Origin: JBBCJM01 sp037190175
GTDB lineage: Bacteria; Pseudomonadota; Alphaproteobacteria; Rhodobacterales; Rhodobacteraceae
Direction: 5' to 3'
DNA: 31,253 bases
Assembly (NCBI GenBank): GCA_037190175.1
Contig: JBBCJM010000034.1
Span: forward strand, 1-31,253
Under the pieces are notes generated by a model, which saw nothing but the letters and a program-made list of their open reading frames with translations, ran no database searches and was not told the DNA's origin. The translations under genes were made by a program, and so were the position numbers. Below, piece after piece: positions 1 to 7,354 of this stretch (the first letter of the stretch is position 1; the number at the start of each line of letters is the position of its first letter).

Positions 1-31
1 CCCCCCCACCCCCCCCCCCCCCCAAAAACTC
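1..31. other. Cytosine-run contig edge
   Basis: Twenty-two of the first 23 bases are C (one A at position 8), followed by a short A run. Nothing here is coding. Read on the other strand it is a poly-G tail, which is a known artefact of two-colour sequencing chemistry. Together with the broken transposase next to it, this suggests the assembly stopped inside a repeated element. Bases up to about 65 may also be unreliable, because transposase similarity fades there. Confidence 0.6.
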
Positions 32-383
32 TCATACACAGAAGAACTGACACTCTCTGGTCTGCAGCCGCGCCGTGCGGCGGGCGTAGGGGGCGACGAT
101 GTCCTCGCCGAACCGCTCGGCAAAGATCTCCCGAGGGCAGACATCGTTGCCGCATCGGAACCGCCGCACTGTGAGGGCGATCCTGACGCGCCGGCCATGG
201 GCCGGGAGATCGGAGAGGGACCGAACGGCTGTGGACCCATCGCGAGAGCTTGCCGCAGCCTGGGCAGGCCGACCCGACATCCCGGGACCGCGCGACCGCC
301 CCCACGCCGCCGTCATCGATCCGCACCTGCTCAATAATCAGCCCCGGCGACAACAACGCCGCTGACGATCGGCTCCGAACCAT
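32..383 (-). pseudogene. ISL3-family transposase, N-terminal fragment, frameshifted
   Basis: The ATG at 383 follows a purine-rich GGGAGCGAGG site and opens a frame beginning MVRSRSSAALLSPGLIIEQV. It carries a zinc-binding CPGCGK pair and then WVHSR. Near 218-224 the frame shifts by +1 (or -2), and the similarity resumes as LSDLPAHGRRVRI, then CGNDVCPREIFAERFGEDIV and APYARRTARLQ. This order (two CxxC-like clusters around a DLP-HGRRV segment) is typical of the N-terminus of ISL3-type transposases, known from family recall rather than a search. Full-length members have about 400-550 residues, so the DDE catalytic core is missing, lost at the contig edge. The last residues before the stop at 32 do not look native. 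The gene cannot give an active transposase. Confidence 0.75.
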
Positions 384-538
384 CCCTCGCTCCCCTCAAG
401 TTCAAACAAAGCCATCAGACGTTTGCCAGAATTCTGCCCGGGATCCCGATGACTGCAACCCGGGAAGGGAAACGAGGTCGGCTCGGATGGCCGTCAGATC
501 CGACGCCACGACAGGCACCGACCCCGTATGCCGTCAGG
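384..538. other. Short non-coding gap between remnants
   Basis: This stretch lies between the start of the ISL3 remnant and the stop of the xanthine dehydrogenase-family remnant. I see no convincing gene. It would include the outer end of the ISL3 element, but I cannot identify its terminal inverted repeat with only one end present. Near 489-540 the string GCCGTCAG occurs twice as a direct repeat. Confidence 0.4.
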
Positions 539-1336
539 TCAGGACCACTTCAGGTCGTGGTTCTTGATCGGCGTCGATCGGACGCGGATGCCAGTGGCTG
601 CGAAGATCGCGTTGCCAATCGTCGGCCCGACGATGCCCGCACCAATCTCGCCCAGGCCACCCCAACGCTTGCCTCCTTCGAGAGCGAAGTGAACTTCGAC
701 CTCGGGCATCTCGTCGATACGAACGATGGGATAGCTATCGAAATTGGTGTTTCGCACACGGCCATCGCGAATGTCGGCCCCGCCGTACAGCACTGAACTC
801 AACTCGAAGGCGATCGCACTCTTGATCTGCTGCTCGGCCATACGCGGATCGAGCAGGTGTCCGGGATCGAGCACGACCGTGAACTTCTCGATCTGCAGCC
901 GGCCGCGCTTGCTGACCGAAACGGTCGCGCAGCCAGCGGCCGGTGTCTCAGTCTCGTTGTGATGGCATACGCCCATGCCTTCACCGCGCGGTAGGTCGGT
1001 CGTGTAGCCAGACACTTCCTTGAGCACCTTCAGGACGCGCTGGCGATCCGGCATCTGCTCGGTCAGGGCGATGCGGAAATCTAGTGGGTTGTGCCCGCCC
1101 GCATGCGCAAGCTCATCGATGAAGGATTCCACCGCGAAGCTGTGCAGGGCATAGTTGACCCCGCGGAGATAGTGGGTGGGGATGTGCGACCTGGCGAAGT
1201 GCCTGTCGTAGTATTCGTGCGGCAGCACATAGGGAATGGTCTCCCGCCCCCGCCCGTCGCGCCACAGCGTCTTTTCGCCGATGGTGCGGATTGCGAGCGC
1301 AATCGGCATCCCCTTCTCGTCGAGCACACCCGTGGC
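539..1336 (-). pseudogene. Xanthine dehydrogenase-family molybdopterin-binding subunit, C-terminal fragment
   Basis: An open frame of about 265 residues ends at a normal TGA (539-541) but has no credible start. It runs leftward from about 1336, where plus-strand oxidoreductase sequence takes over. It matches the C-terminal molybdopterin domain of the isoquinoline 1-oxidoreductase beta-type (IorB-like) subunits: VVLDPGHLLDPRMAEQQIKS, then YGGADIRDGRVRNTNFDSYP, then GGLGEIGAGIVGPTIGNAIF. The GE of LGEIGAG is at the place of the catalytic glutamate of this family. The intact family protein is about 700-750 residues, so roughly two thirds are gone. A complete enzyme would also need a [2Fe-2S] subunit, which is not in the window. 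The surviving part has no internal frameshift, so the truncation may be recent. Confidence 0.75.
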
Positions 1337-1652
1337 GTGAGGGTCGAGGAAACCCCGGTAGCCCGGATCGCGGGCGAGGCCGAGGTGGAACTGCGCGACG
1401 GCCGGGTGCTGCCCTTCGCCGGCCTCTTCACCGATCCCGACCGAACCGACCAGCCCGCTGGCCGAGGCCGCCGGCTGCGCGCCGGTCGAGACCCCGATGG
1501 GGAGTCAGATCAGGACAAGCGAGAGCAAGGAAACCAGCATCCCGGGCATCTTCGCCTGCGGGGATGTGGCCCGGGCGCCCCATTCCGTCTCGCTGGCGGC
1601 CGGCGACGGTGCCTGGGCCGGGGCGCAACTGCACCGCTCGCTCGTCTGGCCC
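1337..1652 (+). pseudogene. Thioredoxin-reductase-like NAD(P)/FAD oxidoreductase, 3' fragment, frameshifted
   Basis: The first part reads VRVEETPVARIAGEAEVELR and then DGRVLPFAGLFTDP. One extra base at about 1439 shifts the frame, after which it reads TEPTSPLAEAAGCAPVETPM, IRTSESKETSIPGIFACGDV and ARAPHSVSLAAGDGAWAGAQ, ending HRSLVWP. The GIFACGD segment is the second FAD-binding motif of the pyridine nucleotide-disulfide oxidoreductase family in its thioredoxin-reductase-like branch. The N-terminal FAD and NADPH folds are missing; the 5' side is cut where the molybdopterin-subunit fragment begins on the other strand. At its 3' end it runs into an inverted piece of the neighbouring methyltransferase gene. 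If bases 1650-1827 are flipped, it ends HRSLVWPEG followed by TGA, which is probably its original end. Confidence 0.75.
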
Positions 1653-1814
1653 GCCGCCGGCGCCGAGGACCAGAACCCGGTCGCTGTCCGGCACATGCTC
1701 GGCCAGTAGAAGCCCGGCCATGCGGTGCAGGTCGTGCAGGCCCGGCACATGGCGGGCGATGCGCGCAGCATAGCTGGCGGCATCACCGGGATCGGTGGTG
1801 AGGGCGGGTTTCAT
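1650..1814 (-). pseudogene. Class I SAM methyltransferase, N-terminal 55 codons, inverted
   Basis: From ATG 1814 the minus strand reads MKPALTTDPGDAASYAARIA, RHVPGLHDLHRMAGLLLAEH and VPDSDRVLVLGAGGG. The last part is motif I of Rossmann-fold S-adenosylmethionine-dependent methyltransferases. The frame then leaves the family at position 1650. The continuation expected after GAGGG (LELRAFAREHPGW) is on the opposite strand from 1828. The two pieces therefore lie head to head. This is the direct signature of a small inversion with ends at GCCCG (1649-1653) and CGGGC (1824-1828), which are complementary to each other. Confidence 0.8.
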
Positions 1815-1824
1815 CTCAGCCCTC

Positions 1825-2056
1825 GGGCTGGAGTTGAGGGCCTTTGCCCGAGAACATCCGGGCTGGCGCTTCGACGGCGTCGACCCTACGTCAGAGATGA
1901 TCGCGCAGGCGCGGAATACTCTCGGCAGGGACGCCGCGCGCCGCCTTCCATCAGGGCTATATCGACGACGCGCCCGCTGGCCGCTTCGATGGCGCGACCT
2001 GCCTTCTGACCCTGCACTTCCTTCACCGGGAAGAGCGCTTGCGCATCCTGCGTGAG
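1825..2056 (+). pseudogene. Class I SAM methyltransferase, middle part, frameshifted and truncated
   Basis: This is the other half of the same methyltransferase. It reads GLELRAFAREHPGWRFDGVD, then PTSEMIAQARNTLGRDAAR. At about 1945 one extra base shifts the frame, after which it reads FHQGYIDDAPAGRFDGATCL and LTLHFLHREERLRILREL. The GVDP acidic segment is motif II, which contacts the ribose of SAM, and CLLTLHFL is the usual motif IV region. The remaining C-terminal part, normally some 80-100 residues, is replaced by IS21 transposase sequence at about 2050-2058. The substrate is unknown. Such genes often sit next to a thioredoxin-reductase-like gene, as here. Confidence 0.75.
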
Positions 2057-2416
2057 CTCGTGCGGGTGGTGCAGTCCGACGCCTGCATCGAGCTCGACAC
2101 CAACCGCACCAGCGTCCCCTGGCGGCTGATCGGCGCGACGGTGACGGTGCTGGCCGGCGAGGACGGAATCGTCGTCAGCCACGGCGGCGCCGAGGCCGCC
2201 CGTCATGAGGCGCGCCGCGGCCGCCGCGAGCGGGCGATCCGGCCCGAGCATCTCGACGGCATCGTCGGCGCCGGCGGCCGGACGGCGCGGACGGACGCGG
2301 CGCTGACTGCCGAGCTGCTGCGGCCGCTGGCCGAGTACGAGCGCCTGCTGGGAGGAGCCTGGCGATGGCTGACGACATCCTGCCCGACCCGCTCATCGGC
2401 ATGCTGGAGCGGCTGA
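2057..2416 (+). pseudogene. istA: IS21-family transposase IstA, C-terminal fragment
   Basis: This frame begins in phase with the preceding methyltransferase fragment and reads LVRVVQSDACIELDTNRTSV, then PWRLIGATVTVLAGEDGIVV, and ends near LLRPLAEYERLLGGAW before the stop at 2416. The NSYSVPWRLIGATV-type segment and the LLRPLAEYE ending are characteristic of the C-terminus of IstA proteins. The helix-turn-helix and DDE core, over 300 residues, are missing. The junction with the methyltransferase near 2050-2058 shows that the element fragment disrupts that gene, but no full element end is visible on this side. Confidence 0.75.
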
Positions 2417-2541
2417 AGCTGACGGCGCTGCGCGACCGTCTCGACAATCTGCTCGACGATGCCTCGCGCCGGGAGATGAGCTTGCGCGAGACCCTCAGCT
2501 GGATGAGCATCGGGGGTCACAGCATGCGCTTCTCTTGCTGA
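2365..2541 (+). pseudogene. istB: IS21-family helper ATPase IstB, N-terminal fragment
   Basis: The ATG at 2365 overlaps the end of the istA frame, the normal istA/istB arrangement, and follows GGGAGGAGCC. It reads MADDILPDPLIGMLERLKLT, then ALRDRLDNLLDDASRREMSL and RETLSWMS, and then loses similarity and stops at 2541 after 58 codons. IstB is normally about 250 residues with a DnaC-like AAA+ fold, so neither the Walker A nor Walker B region is present. With IstA also broken, the element is dead. Confidence 0.75.
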
Positions 2542-2825
2542 CGCCCCCTTTTGCAAGTGGGGCTCATAGGCTCGGGGCTGCCGCTCTGCCTTGGTGAGAC
2601 ATCGACCACCTTGGCAGGGGACCGCGAGACGGGCTTCAATCGCCCTTAAATGACCCGTCCGGTAAAAAACCGTTTACTGCAGATCTTGGCGTCAAACACT
2701 TCAGAGCTTAGTGCGCGCCACAACAACTGTCGTACACCGCAGCATGCAAGCGCGAAATATAAGGCGGGTTTTTTGGCGGGCGATCTCAGATAGCTCAAGA
2801 TTTTAACAATTATATCAATAACATA
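2542..2825. other. Unassigned AT-richer spacer between IS21 debris and tRNA-Ser
   Basis: No gene is visible on either strand. The part from about 2640 is much richer in A and T than the rest of the window and contains TAAAAAACC, a T6 run flanked by GGCGGG on both sides (2762-2780) and AACAATTATATCAATAACATA next to the tRNA. It lies downstream of the tRNA 3' end, so it would hold the tRNA terminator and possibly an integration junction. I found no second copy of the tRNA 3' end here. Confidence 0.5.
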
Positions 2826-2915
2826 TGGCGGAGACGAAGGGATTCGAACCCTCGAGACGGTTCCCCGTCTGCACCCTTAGCAGGGGTGTGCCTTCGACCA
2901 CTCGGCCACGTCTCC
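2826..2915 (-). tRNA. tRNA-Ser(GCU)
   Basis: The minus strand folds into a complete class II tRNA of 90 nt. The acceptor stem is GGAGACG with CGTCTCC, followed by discriminator G and an encoded CCA. The anticodon stem is CACCC with GGGTG around loop CTGCTAA, giving anticodon GCU (plus-strand bases 2879-2881), which reads AGC and AGU serine codons. There is a long variable arm and a T arm, GAGGG-TTCGAAT-CCCTT. The 3' end faces the debris region at 1-2541. Confidence 0.97.
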
Positions 2916-2916
2916 G

Positions 2917-2945
2917 CCGTCGCGTCTATCAGCAGGACGCGGCGG
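2917..2945 (-). terminator. Hairpin after recG
   Basis: CCGTCGCGTC (2917-2926) pairs with GACGCGGCGG (2936-2945) at 9 of 10 positions across a 9-nt loop. It lies between the recG stop and the 5' end of tRNA-Ser, so it could end transcription of the ctrA-ligA-recG run. There is no clear U tract, so intrinsic termination is uncertain. Confidence 0.45.
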
Positions 2946-2973
2946 AGAACAAGGGGCAATCCGGGGGCGGCGC

Positions 2974-5058
2974 CTAGCCTACCGACATCAGCCTCAGCGC
3001 GCGGTCCTGTTCAGTCAGCCACAGGAGCGTTCGGGTAGCCTGTCCCCGGGGGCCGGACAACCCGGGGTCGGACGCGAGAAGCGCGCGGGCGTCGCTCTGG
3101 GCCACGGCCATCAGCGCGGCGTTGCGCTCCAGGTCGGCGACGCGGAACCGCGGCAGGCCGGACTGCGCGGTGCCCAAGAGGTCGCCCGCCCCGCGCAGGG
3201 CCAGATCCTCCTCGGCGATCCTGAACCCGTCCTCGGTGTCGCGCAGCACCCGCAGGCGGCGGCCGGCGGTCTCGCCCAGTGGGGGCTGGTAGAGCATCAG
3301 GCAGGTGGACTCCGCCGCCCCCCGCCCCACGCGGCCCCGCAGCTGATGCAGCTGCGCCAGCCCGAAGCTCTCGGCCCCCTCGATCACCATGATCGAGGCG
3401 TTGGGCACGTTCACCCCCACCTCGATCACCGTGGTGGCGACCAGCACCTTGGTCTCGCCGGCGGCGAAGCGGGCCATCGCGGCGTCCTTCTCGGCCGGCG
3501 GCAGTTGCCCGTGCACCAGCCCCACCCCCTCGCCCAGCACCGCGCGCAGCGCCACGAAGCGCGCCTCGGCCGAGGCGAGGTCCACCACCTCGCTGTCCTC
3601 GACCAGCGGGCAGACCCAATAGGCCTGCCGCCCCTCGGCCACGGCGCGGGCCAGATGCGCCACCACCTCGTCCAGCCGGTCGTTCGCCACCAGCGCGGTC
3701 TTCACGGGCGTGCGGCCGGGGGGTTTCTCGTCCAGCACCGAGACGTCCATGTCGCCGTAGCTGGCCAGCGCCAGCGAGCGGGGAATGGGCGTCGCGGTCA
3801 TCACCAGCACGTCGGTGGCCGCCCCCTTGGCGCCCAGTTCCATCCGCTGGGCCACGCCGAAACGGTGCTGCTCGTCGATCACCGCCAGCCGCAGGTCGCG
3901 GAAGGCCACGTCGCGCTGGAAGACCGCATGGGTGCCGATCAGGAGGTCGATCCCGCCCGCGGCCAGCGCGGCCAGCTTGTCCTCGCGTTCGGCGCCCTTG
4001 TCGCGCCCCGTGAGCAGGGCGAGGCGGACCCCGGCAGCCTCGGCCAGGGGGGTAAGGCCCTGCAAATGCTGGCGGGCCAGGACCTCGGTCGGCGCCATCA
4101 GCACCCCCTGCCCGCCGGCCTCCACCGCCACCAGCAGCGCCATCAAGGCGACCAGGGTCTTGCCGGAGCCCACGTCGCCCTGCAGCAGGCGGTTCATCTT
4201 CAGCGGGCCGGCCATGTCGGCCGCGATCTCCCCTACCGCGCGGGCCTGGGCGGCGGTGGGGCGGTAGTCGAGCGCCTTCAGCACCTTGGACCGCAGCCGG
4301 CCGTCGCCCTGCGTGGAGACACCCCGCGCCCGACGCACCTTCGCCCGGGCCAGCGCCAGCGTCACCTGATGCGCGAAAAGCTCGTCATAGGCCAGCCGCA
4401 GCCGGGCCGGGGCGGTGGGGGCGAGGTCGGCGTTGGAGCGGGGGGCATGGACGGCATGGACCGCCTGCGCCCAGGACGGCCAGCCCTCCCGCGCCAGCAG
4501 CCCGGGGTCGATCCATTCGGCCAGATCCGGCGCCCGGGTCAGCGCCGCGGCGGCGGCCCGGGACACCACGCGCTGGGTCAGGCCCGCGGCCAGGGGATAG
4601 ACCGGCTCGAAGGCGGGCAGGTCGGCGGCCTCCTCGGGCGGCAGCACGTGGTCGGGGTGCACCATCTGCGCCACACCGTCGAAGAGTTCCACCTTGCCGG
4701 AAACCAGCCGCCTTGCCCCGGTGGGCAGCAGCTTTTGCAGATAGTCGGTCCGGGCGTGGAAGAACACCAGTTGGAACTCCAGCGCACTGTCGCGCACGAA
4801 CACCCGATAGGGCCGGCCCTTGCCGCGCGGGGGCGTATGGCCGCCCACCGTGACCTCCACCGTCGCCACGCAGGGCGGCACCACCTCGCGCAAGGAGGCG
4901 CGGCGGGCGCGGTCGATGCCGGAATGCGGCAAGAGGAACAGGAGGTCCCGCGGCCGGGTCACCCCCAGCGCCTCGAAGGCCTTGGCGCTGCGGGGGCCGA
5001 TACCGGGCAGCGTCTCCAGCCCGGCGAAGAGGGGGAACAGGATCTCCGGCCGGCTCAT
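2974..5058 (-). CDS. recG: ATP-dependent DNA helicase RecG
   Basis: A 694-residue protein, the usual size for RecG, which remodels stalled replication forks and branch-migrates Holliday junctions. The N-terminus carries the helix-hairpin-like segment ETLPGIGPRSAKAFEALGV and an OB-type wedge domain to about residue 150. The motor domain follows, with Walker A GDVGSGKT at 294-301, a DEQH box at 395-398, then TATPIPR and the arginine-rich QLRGRVGRG. The start ATG (5058-5056) overlaps the ligA stop in an ATGA arrangement. The frame stays open upstream into ligA, but there it only shadows ligA. Translation is probably coupled to ligA. No defect was seen. Confidence 0.97.
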   Translation of the reverse strand: MSRPEILFPLFAGLETLPGIGPRSAKAFEALGVTRPRDLLFLLPHSGIDRARRASLREVVPPCVATVEVTVGGHTPPRGKGRPYRVFVRDSALEFQLVFFHARTDYLQKLLPTGARRLVSGKVELFDGVAQMVHPDHVLPPEEAADLPAFEPVYPLAAGLTQRVVSRAAAAALTRAPDLAEWIDPGLLAREGWPSWAQAVHAVHAPRSNADLAPTAPARLRLAYDELFAHQVTLALARAKVRRARGVSTQGDGRLRSKVLKALDYRPTAAQARAVGEIAADMAGPLKMNRLLQGDVGSGKTLVALMALLVAVEAGGQGVLMAPTEVLARQHLQGLTPLAEAAGVRLALLTGRDKGAEREDKLAALAAGGIDLLIGTHAVFQRDVAFRDLRLAVIDEQHRFGVAQRMELGAKGAATDVLVMTATPIPRSLALASYGDMDVSVLDEKPPGRTPVKTALVANDRLDEVVAHLARAVAEGRQAYWVCPLVEDSEVVDLASAEARFVALRAVLGEGVGLVHGQLPPAEKDAAMARFAAGETKVLVATTVIEVGVNVPNASIMVIEGAESFGLAQLHQLRGRVGRGAAESTCLMLYQPPLGETAGRRLRVLRDTEDGFRIAEEDLALRGAGDLLGTAQSGLPRFRVADLERNAALMAVAQSDARALLASDPGLSGPRGQATRTLLWLTEQDRALRLMSVG

Positions 5059-7292
5059 GCGTCGCCGATCAGGGCAAGCCAGTCGTCCTCGCCGATGGTG
5101 CGCACCCCCAGCCGCTCGGCGTCCTTGGCCTTCGACCCCGCGCCGGGCCCGGCGACCAGGATGTCGGTTTTCGCGCTGACGCTGCCGGCCACCTTGGCGC
5201 CCAGGGATTCGGCCCGCGCCTTGGCCTCGTCGCGCGTCATCTTCTCCAGCTTGCCGGTGAAGACCACGGTCAGCCCGGCGACGGGCGAGGCGGCGGCACG
5301 GGCCTCGGGCGGCAGCACGGTCAGGTGGGCCAGCAGCCGGTCGATCGAGGCGCGCTCCTCGGGGTTGGCCAGGGCGTCCGACAGCGACAGCGACAGCACC
5401 GGGCCGATGCCGTCCGCGGTGACCAGATCGGTCCAGGCCGCCTGCGCCTCCTCCGGCACCGCGGCGCGGGCGGCCTCGCGGGCCTCCTTCACCTTCGCCC
5501 GGCGGCCCTCGGCGGCCGCGGCGGCGCGTTCGGCCTCGGCTGCGCGGTCGGCGGCGCGATGGGCCAGCGCCGCGGGGCGGGCGAGGTCCAGCGCCTGCGC
5601 CAGCGCATCCCAACTGCCGAAATGCCGGGCCAGATCCTGCGCCGCCACCTCGCCCACATGCCGCAGGCCCAGGGCGAAGATCAGCCGCGCCAGCGGGATG
5701 CGCCGGCGCTCCTCGATGGCGGCGAAGAGGTTGGCGGTGGATTTCTCGCCGAAGCCGTCGCGGTGCTTCAGCTTCTGCAGGGGGTTGGCGGCGTCCCGCG
5801 CGGCCAAGGTGAAGATGTCGGCCGGCTCGCGGATCGGCAGCAGTTCGTCCGCAAAGAACATCTCGATCTGCTTCGCCCCCAGCCCCTCGATATCGAAGGC
5901 GCCGCGGCTGACGAAGTGCTTCAGCTTCTCCACCGCCTGCGCCGGACAGATCAGCCCGCCGGTGCAGCGGCGCACCGAATCGCCCTCCTCGCGCACCGCG
6001 GGGCTGCCGCATTGCGGACAGCGGTCGGGGAAGAGATAGGGCACGGCGTGCTCCGGCCGGCGGCCCAGGTCCACGTCCGCCACCTTGGGGATCACGTCGC
6101 CGGCGCGGTAGACCTGCACCCAATCGCCCACGCGGATGTCCTTGCCGCCGCGGATCGGGCTGCCGGCGGAATCGCGGCCGGCGATGTAATCCTCGTTGTG
6201 CAGGGTGGCGTTCTGCACCACCACGCCGCCCACGGTGACCGGGCGCAGCCGGGCCACCGGCGACAGCGCCCCGGTGCGGCCGACCTGGATGTCGATGCCG
6301 ACCAGCTCGGTCCAGGCGATCTCGGCGGGGAACTTGTGGGCGATGGCCCAGCGCGGAGTGGCGGCGCGGAAGCCGAGGCGGCGTTGCAGCGCCAGGTCGT
6401 CGACCTTGTAGACCACCCCGTCGATGTCATAGCCCAGCGTCGCCCGCTGCGCCTCGATGGCGCGGTACTGCCCCAGCATCTCCTCGCGGCCGGCGCAGAG
6501 CCGGGTCAGCGGGTTGGTGTGGAAGCCCAAGGCGCCCAGCCGCGCCACCGCCCCGGCCTGGGTGGCGGCCAGCGGCTCGGAGATCTCGCCCCAGGCATAG
6601 GCGAAGAACCGCAGCGGCCGGGACGCGGTGATGGTGGCGTCCAGCTGCCGCAGGCTGCCCGCGGCGGCGTTGCGCGGGTTGGCGAAGGTGCGGCTTCCCG
6701 CGGCGGCCTGGCGTTCGTTCAGCGCCGCGAAATCGGCGTGCGACATGAAGACCTCGCCCCGCACCTCCAGCACCGCGGGCGCGCCGAGCAGCACCGGCGG
6801 GATATCGGCGATGGTGCGGGCGTTGGCGGTCACGTCCTCGCCCTTTTCCCCGTCGCCGCGGGTGGCGGCATGGATCAGGCGGCCGCCCTCGTAGCGCAGC
6901 GACAGCGAGAGGCCGTCGATCTTGGGCTCGGCGGTGAAGGCGGGCGGGGCGTCCAGGTTCAGGAACCGGCGCACGCGCTCCACGAAGTCGCCCACCGCGC
7001 CCTCGTCGAAGGCGTTCTCCAGGCTCAGCATCGGCACCGCGTGGCGGATGGTGCCGAAGCCCTCGGCCACCGGGGCGCCCACCTGGTCGGAGGGGCTGTC
7101 CTCGCGTTTCAGCGCCGGAAAGCGGGCCTCGATTTCCGCCAGCTGCAGCTTCAGCGCGTCGTAGTCGGCGTCGGAGATCTCCGGCGCGTCCTCGGTGTGA
7201 TAGGCGCGGTTGGCCCGGTCGATCTCGGCCATCAGACGGTCGAGCTCCGCCGCGGCCGCCGCCTCGTCCAGTTCCTCGACCGCGCGCTGCAT
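5055..7292 (-). CDS. ligA: NAD-dependent DNA ligase LigA
   Basis: LigA seals nicks using NAD+. The start chosen is ATG 7292, since GGAGGGGGGG lies just upstream; the frame could begin ten codons earlier but without such a site. The adenylation domain has the catalytic lysine K124 in AEPKIDG. A four-cysteine zinc finger (CPQCGSP, then RRCTGGLICPAQ), helix-hairpin-helix repeats and a C-terminal BRCT domain (about 669-745, VVFTGKLEKMTRDEAKARAE) follow. At 745 residues it is longer than most LigA proteins (about 670-700). The excess is mainly an Ala/Arg/Glu-rich helical stretch around 575-619, between two hairpin motifs. The stop overlaps the recG start by 4 bp. Normally essential. Confidence 0.97.
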   Translation of the reverse strand: MQRAVEELDEAAAAAELDRLMAEIDRANRAYHTEDAPEISDADYDALKLQLAEIEARFPALKREDSPSDQVGAPVAEGFGTIRHAVPMLSLENAFDEGAVGDFVERVRRFLNLDAPPAFTAEPKIDGLSLSLRYEGGRLIHAATRGDGEKGEDVTANARTIADIPPVLLGAPAVLEVRGEVFMSHADFAALNERQAAAGSRTFANPRNAAAGSLRQLDATITASRPLRFFAYAWGEISEPLAATQAGAVARLGALGFHTNPLTRLCAGREEMLGQYRAIEAQRATLGYDIDGVVYKVDDLALQRRLGFRAATPRWAIAHKFPAEIAWTELVGIDIQVGRTGALSPVARLRPVTVGGVVVQNATLHNEDYIAGRDSAGSPIRGGKDIRVGDWVQVYRAGDVIPKVADVDLGRRPEHAVPYLFPDRCPQCGSPAVREEGDSVRRCTGGLICPAQAVEKLKHFVSRGAFDIEGLGAKQIEMFFADELLPIREPADIFTLAARDAANPLQKLKHRDGFGEKSTANLFAAIEERRRIPLARLIFALGLRHVGEVAAQDLARHFGSWDALAQALDLARPAALAHRAADRAAEAERAAAAAEGRRAKVKEAREAARAAVPEEAQAAWTDLVTADGIGPVLSLSLSDALANPEERASIDRLLAHLTVLPPEARAAASPVAGLTVVFTGKLEKMTRDEAKARAESLGAKVAGSVSAKTDILVAGPGAGSKAKDAERLGVRTIGEDDWLALIGDA

Positions 7293-7306
7293 CCGCCCCC
7301 CCTCCG

Positions 7307-7345
7307 CCGGCTGACCGGGCAAGGTGTAGGCGCAGCACCAGCCGG
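7307..7345 (-). terminator. Weak inverted repeat between ctrA and ligA
   Basis: CCGGCTG (7307-7313) and CAGCCGG (7339-7345) are complementary across a 25-nt loop, between the ctrA stop and the ligA ribosome-binding site. It might reduce read-through from ctrA, but the long loop and lack of a U tract make this a weak call. Confidence 0.25.
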
Positions 7346-7354
7346 GGTAAAGCC

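Noticed and set aside
30..65. Sequencing adapter at the contig edge
   Set aside because: The segment vaguely resembles a transposase-type adapter (CTCTCATACACA), but the match is too poor to claim. Only the homopolymer is a solid sign of an edge artefact.
2641..2825. Direct repeat of the tRNA-Ser 3' end marking an attachment site
   Set aside because: No second copy of the tRNA 3' sequence is visible in the window, and no integrase gene is present.
5059..6123. N-terminal extension of RecG into ligA
   Set aside because: The extension is repetitive Gly/Arg/Ala sequence shadowing ligA. RecG starts at 5058 with the normal family N-terminus and an ATGA overlap.
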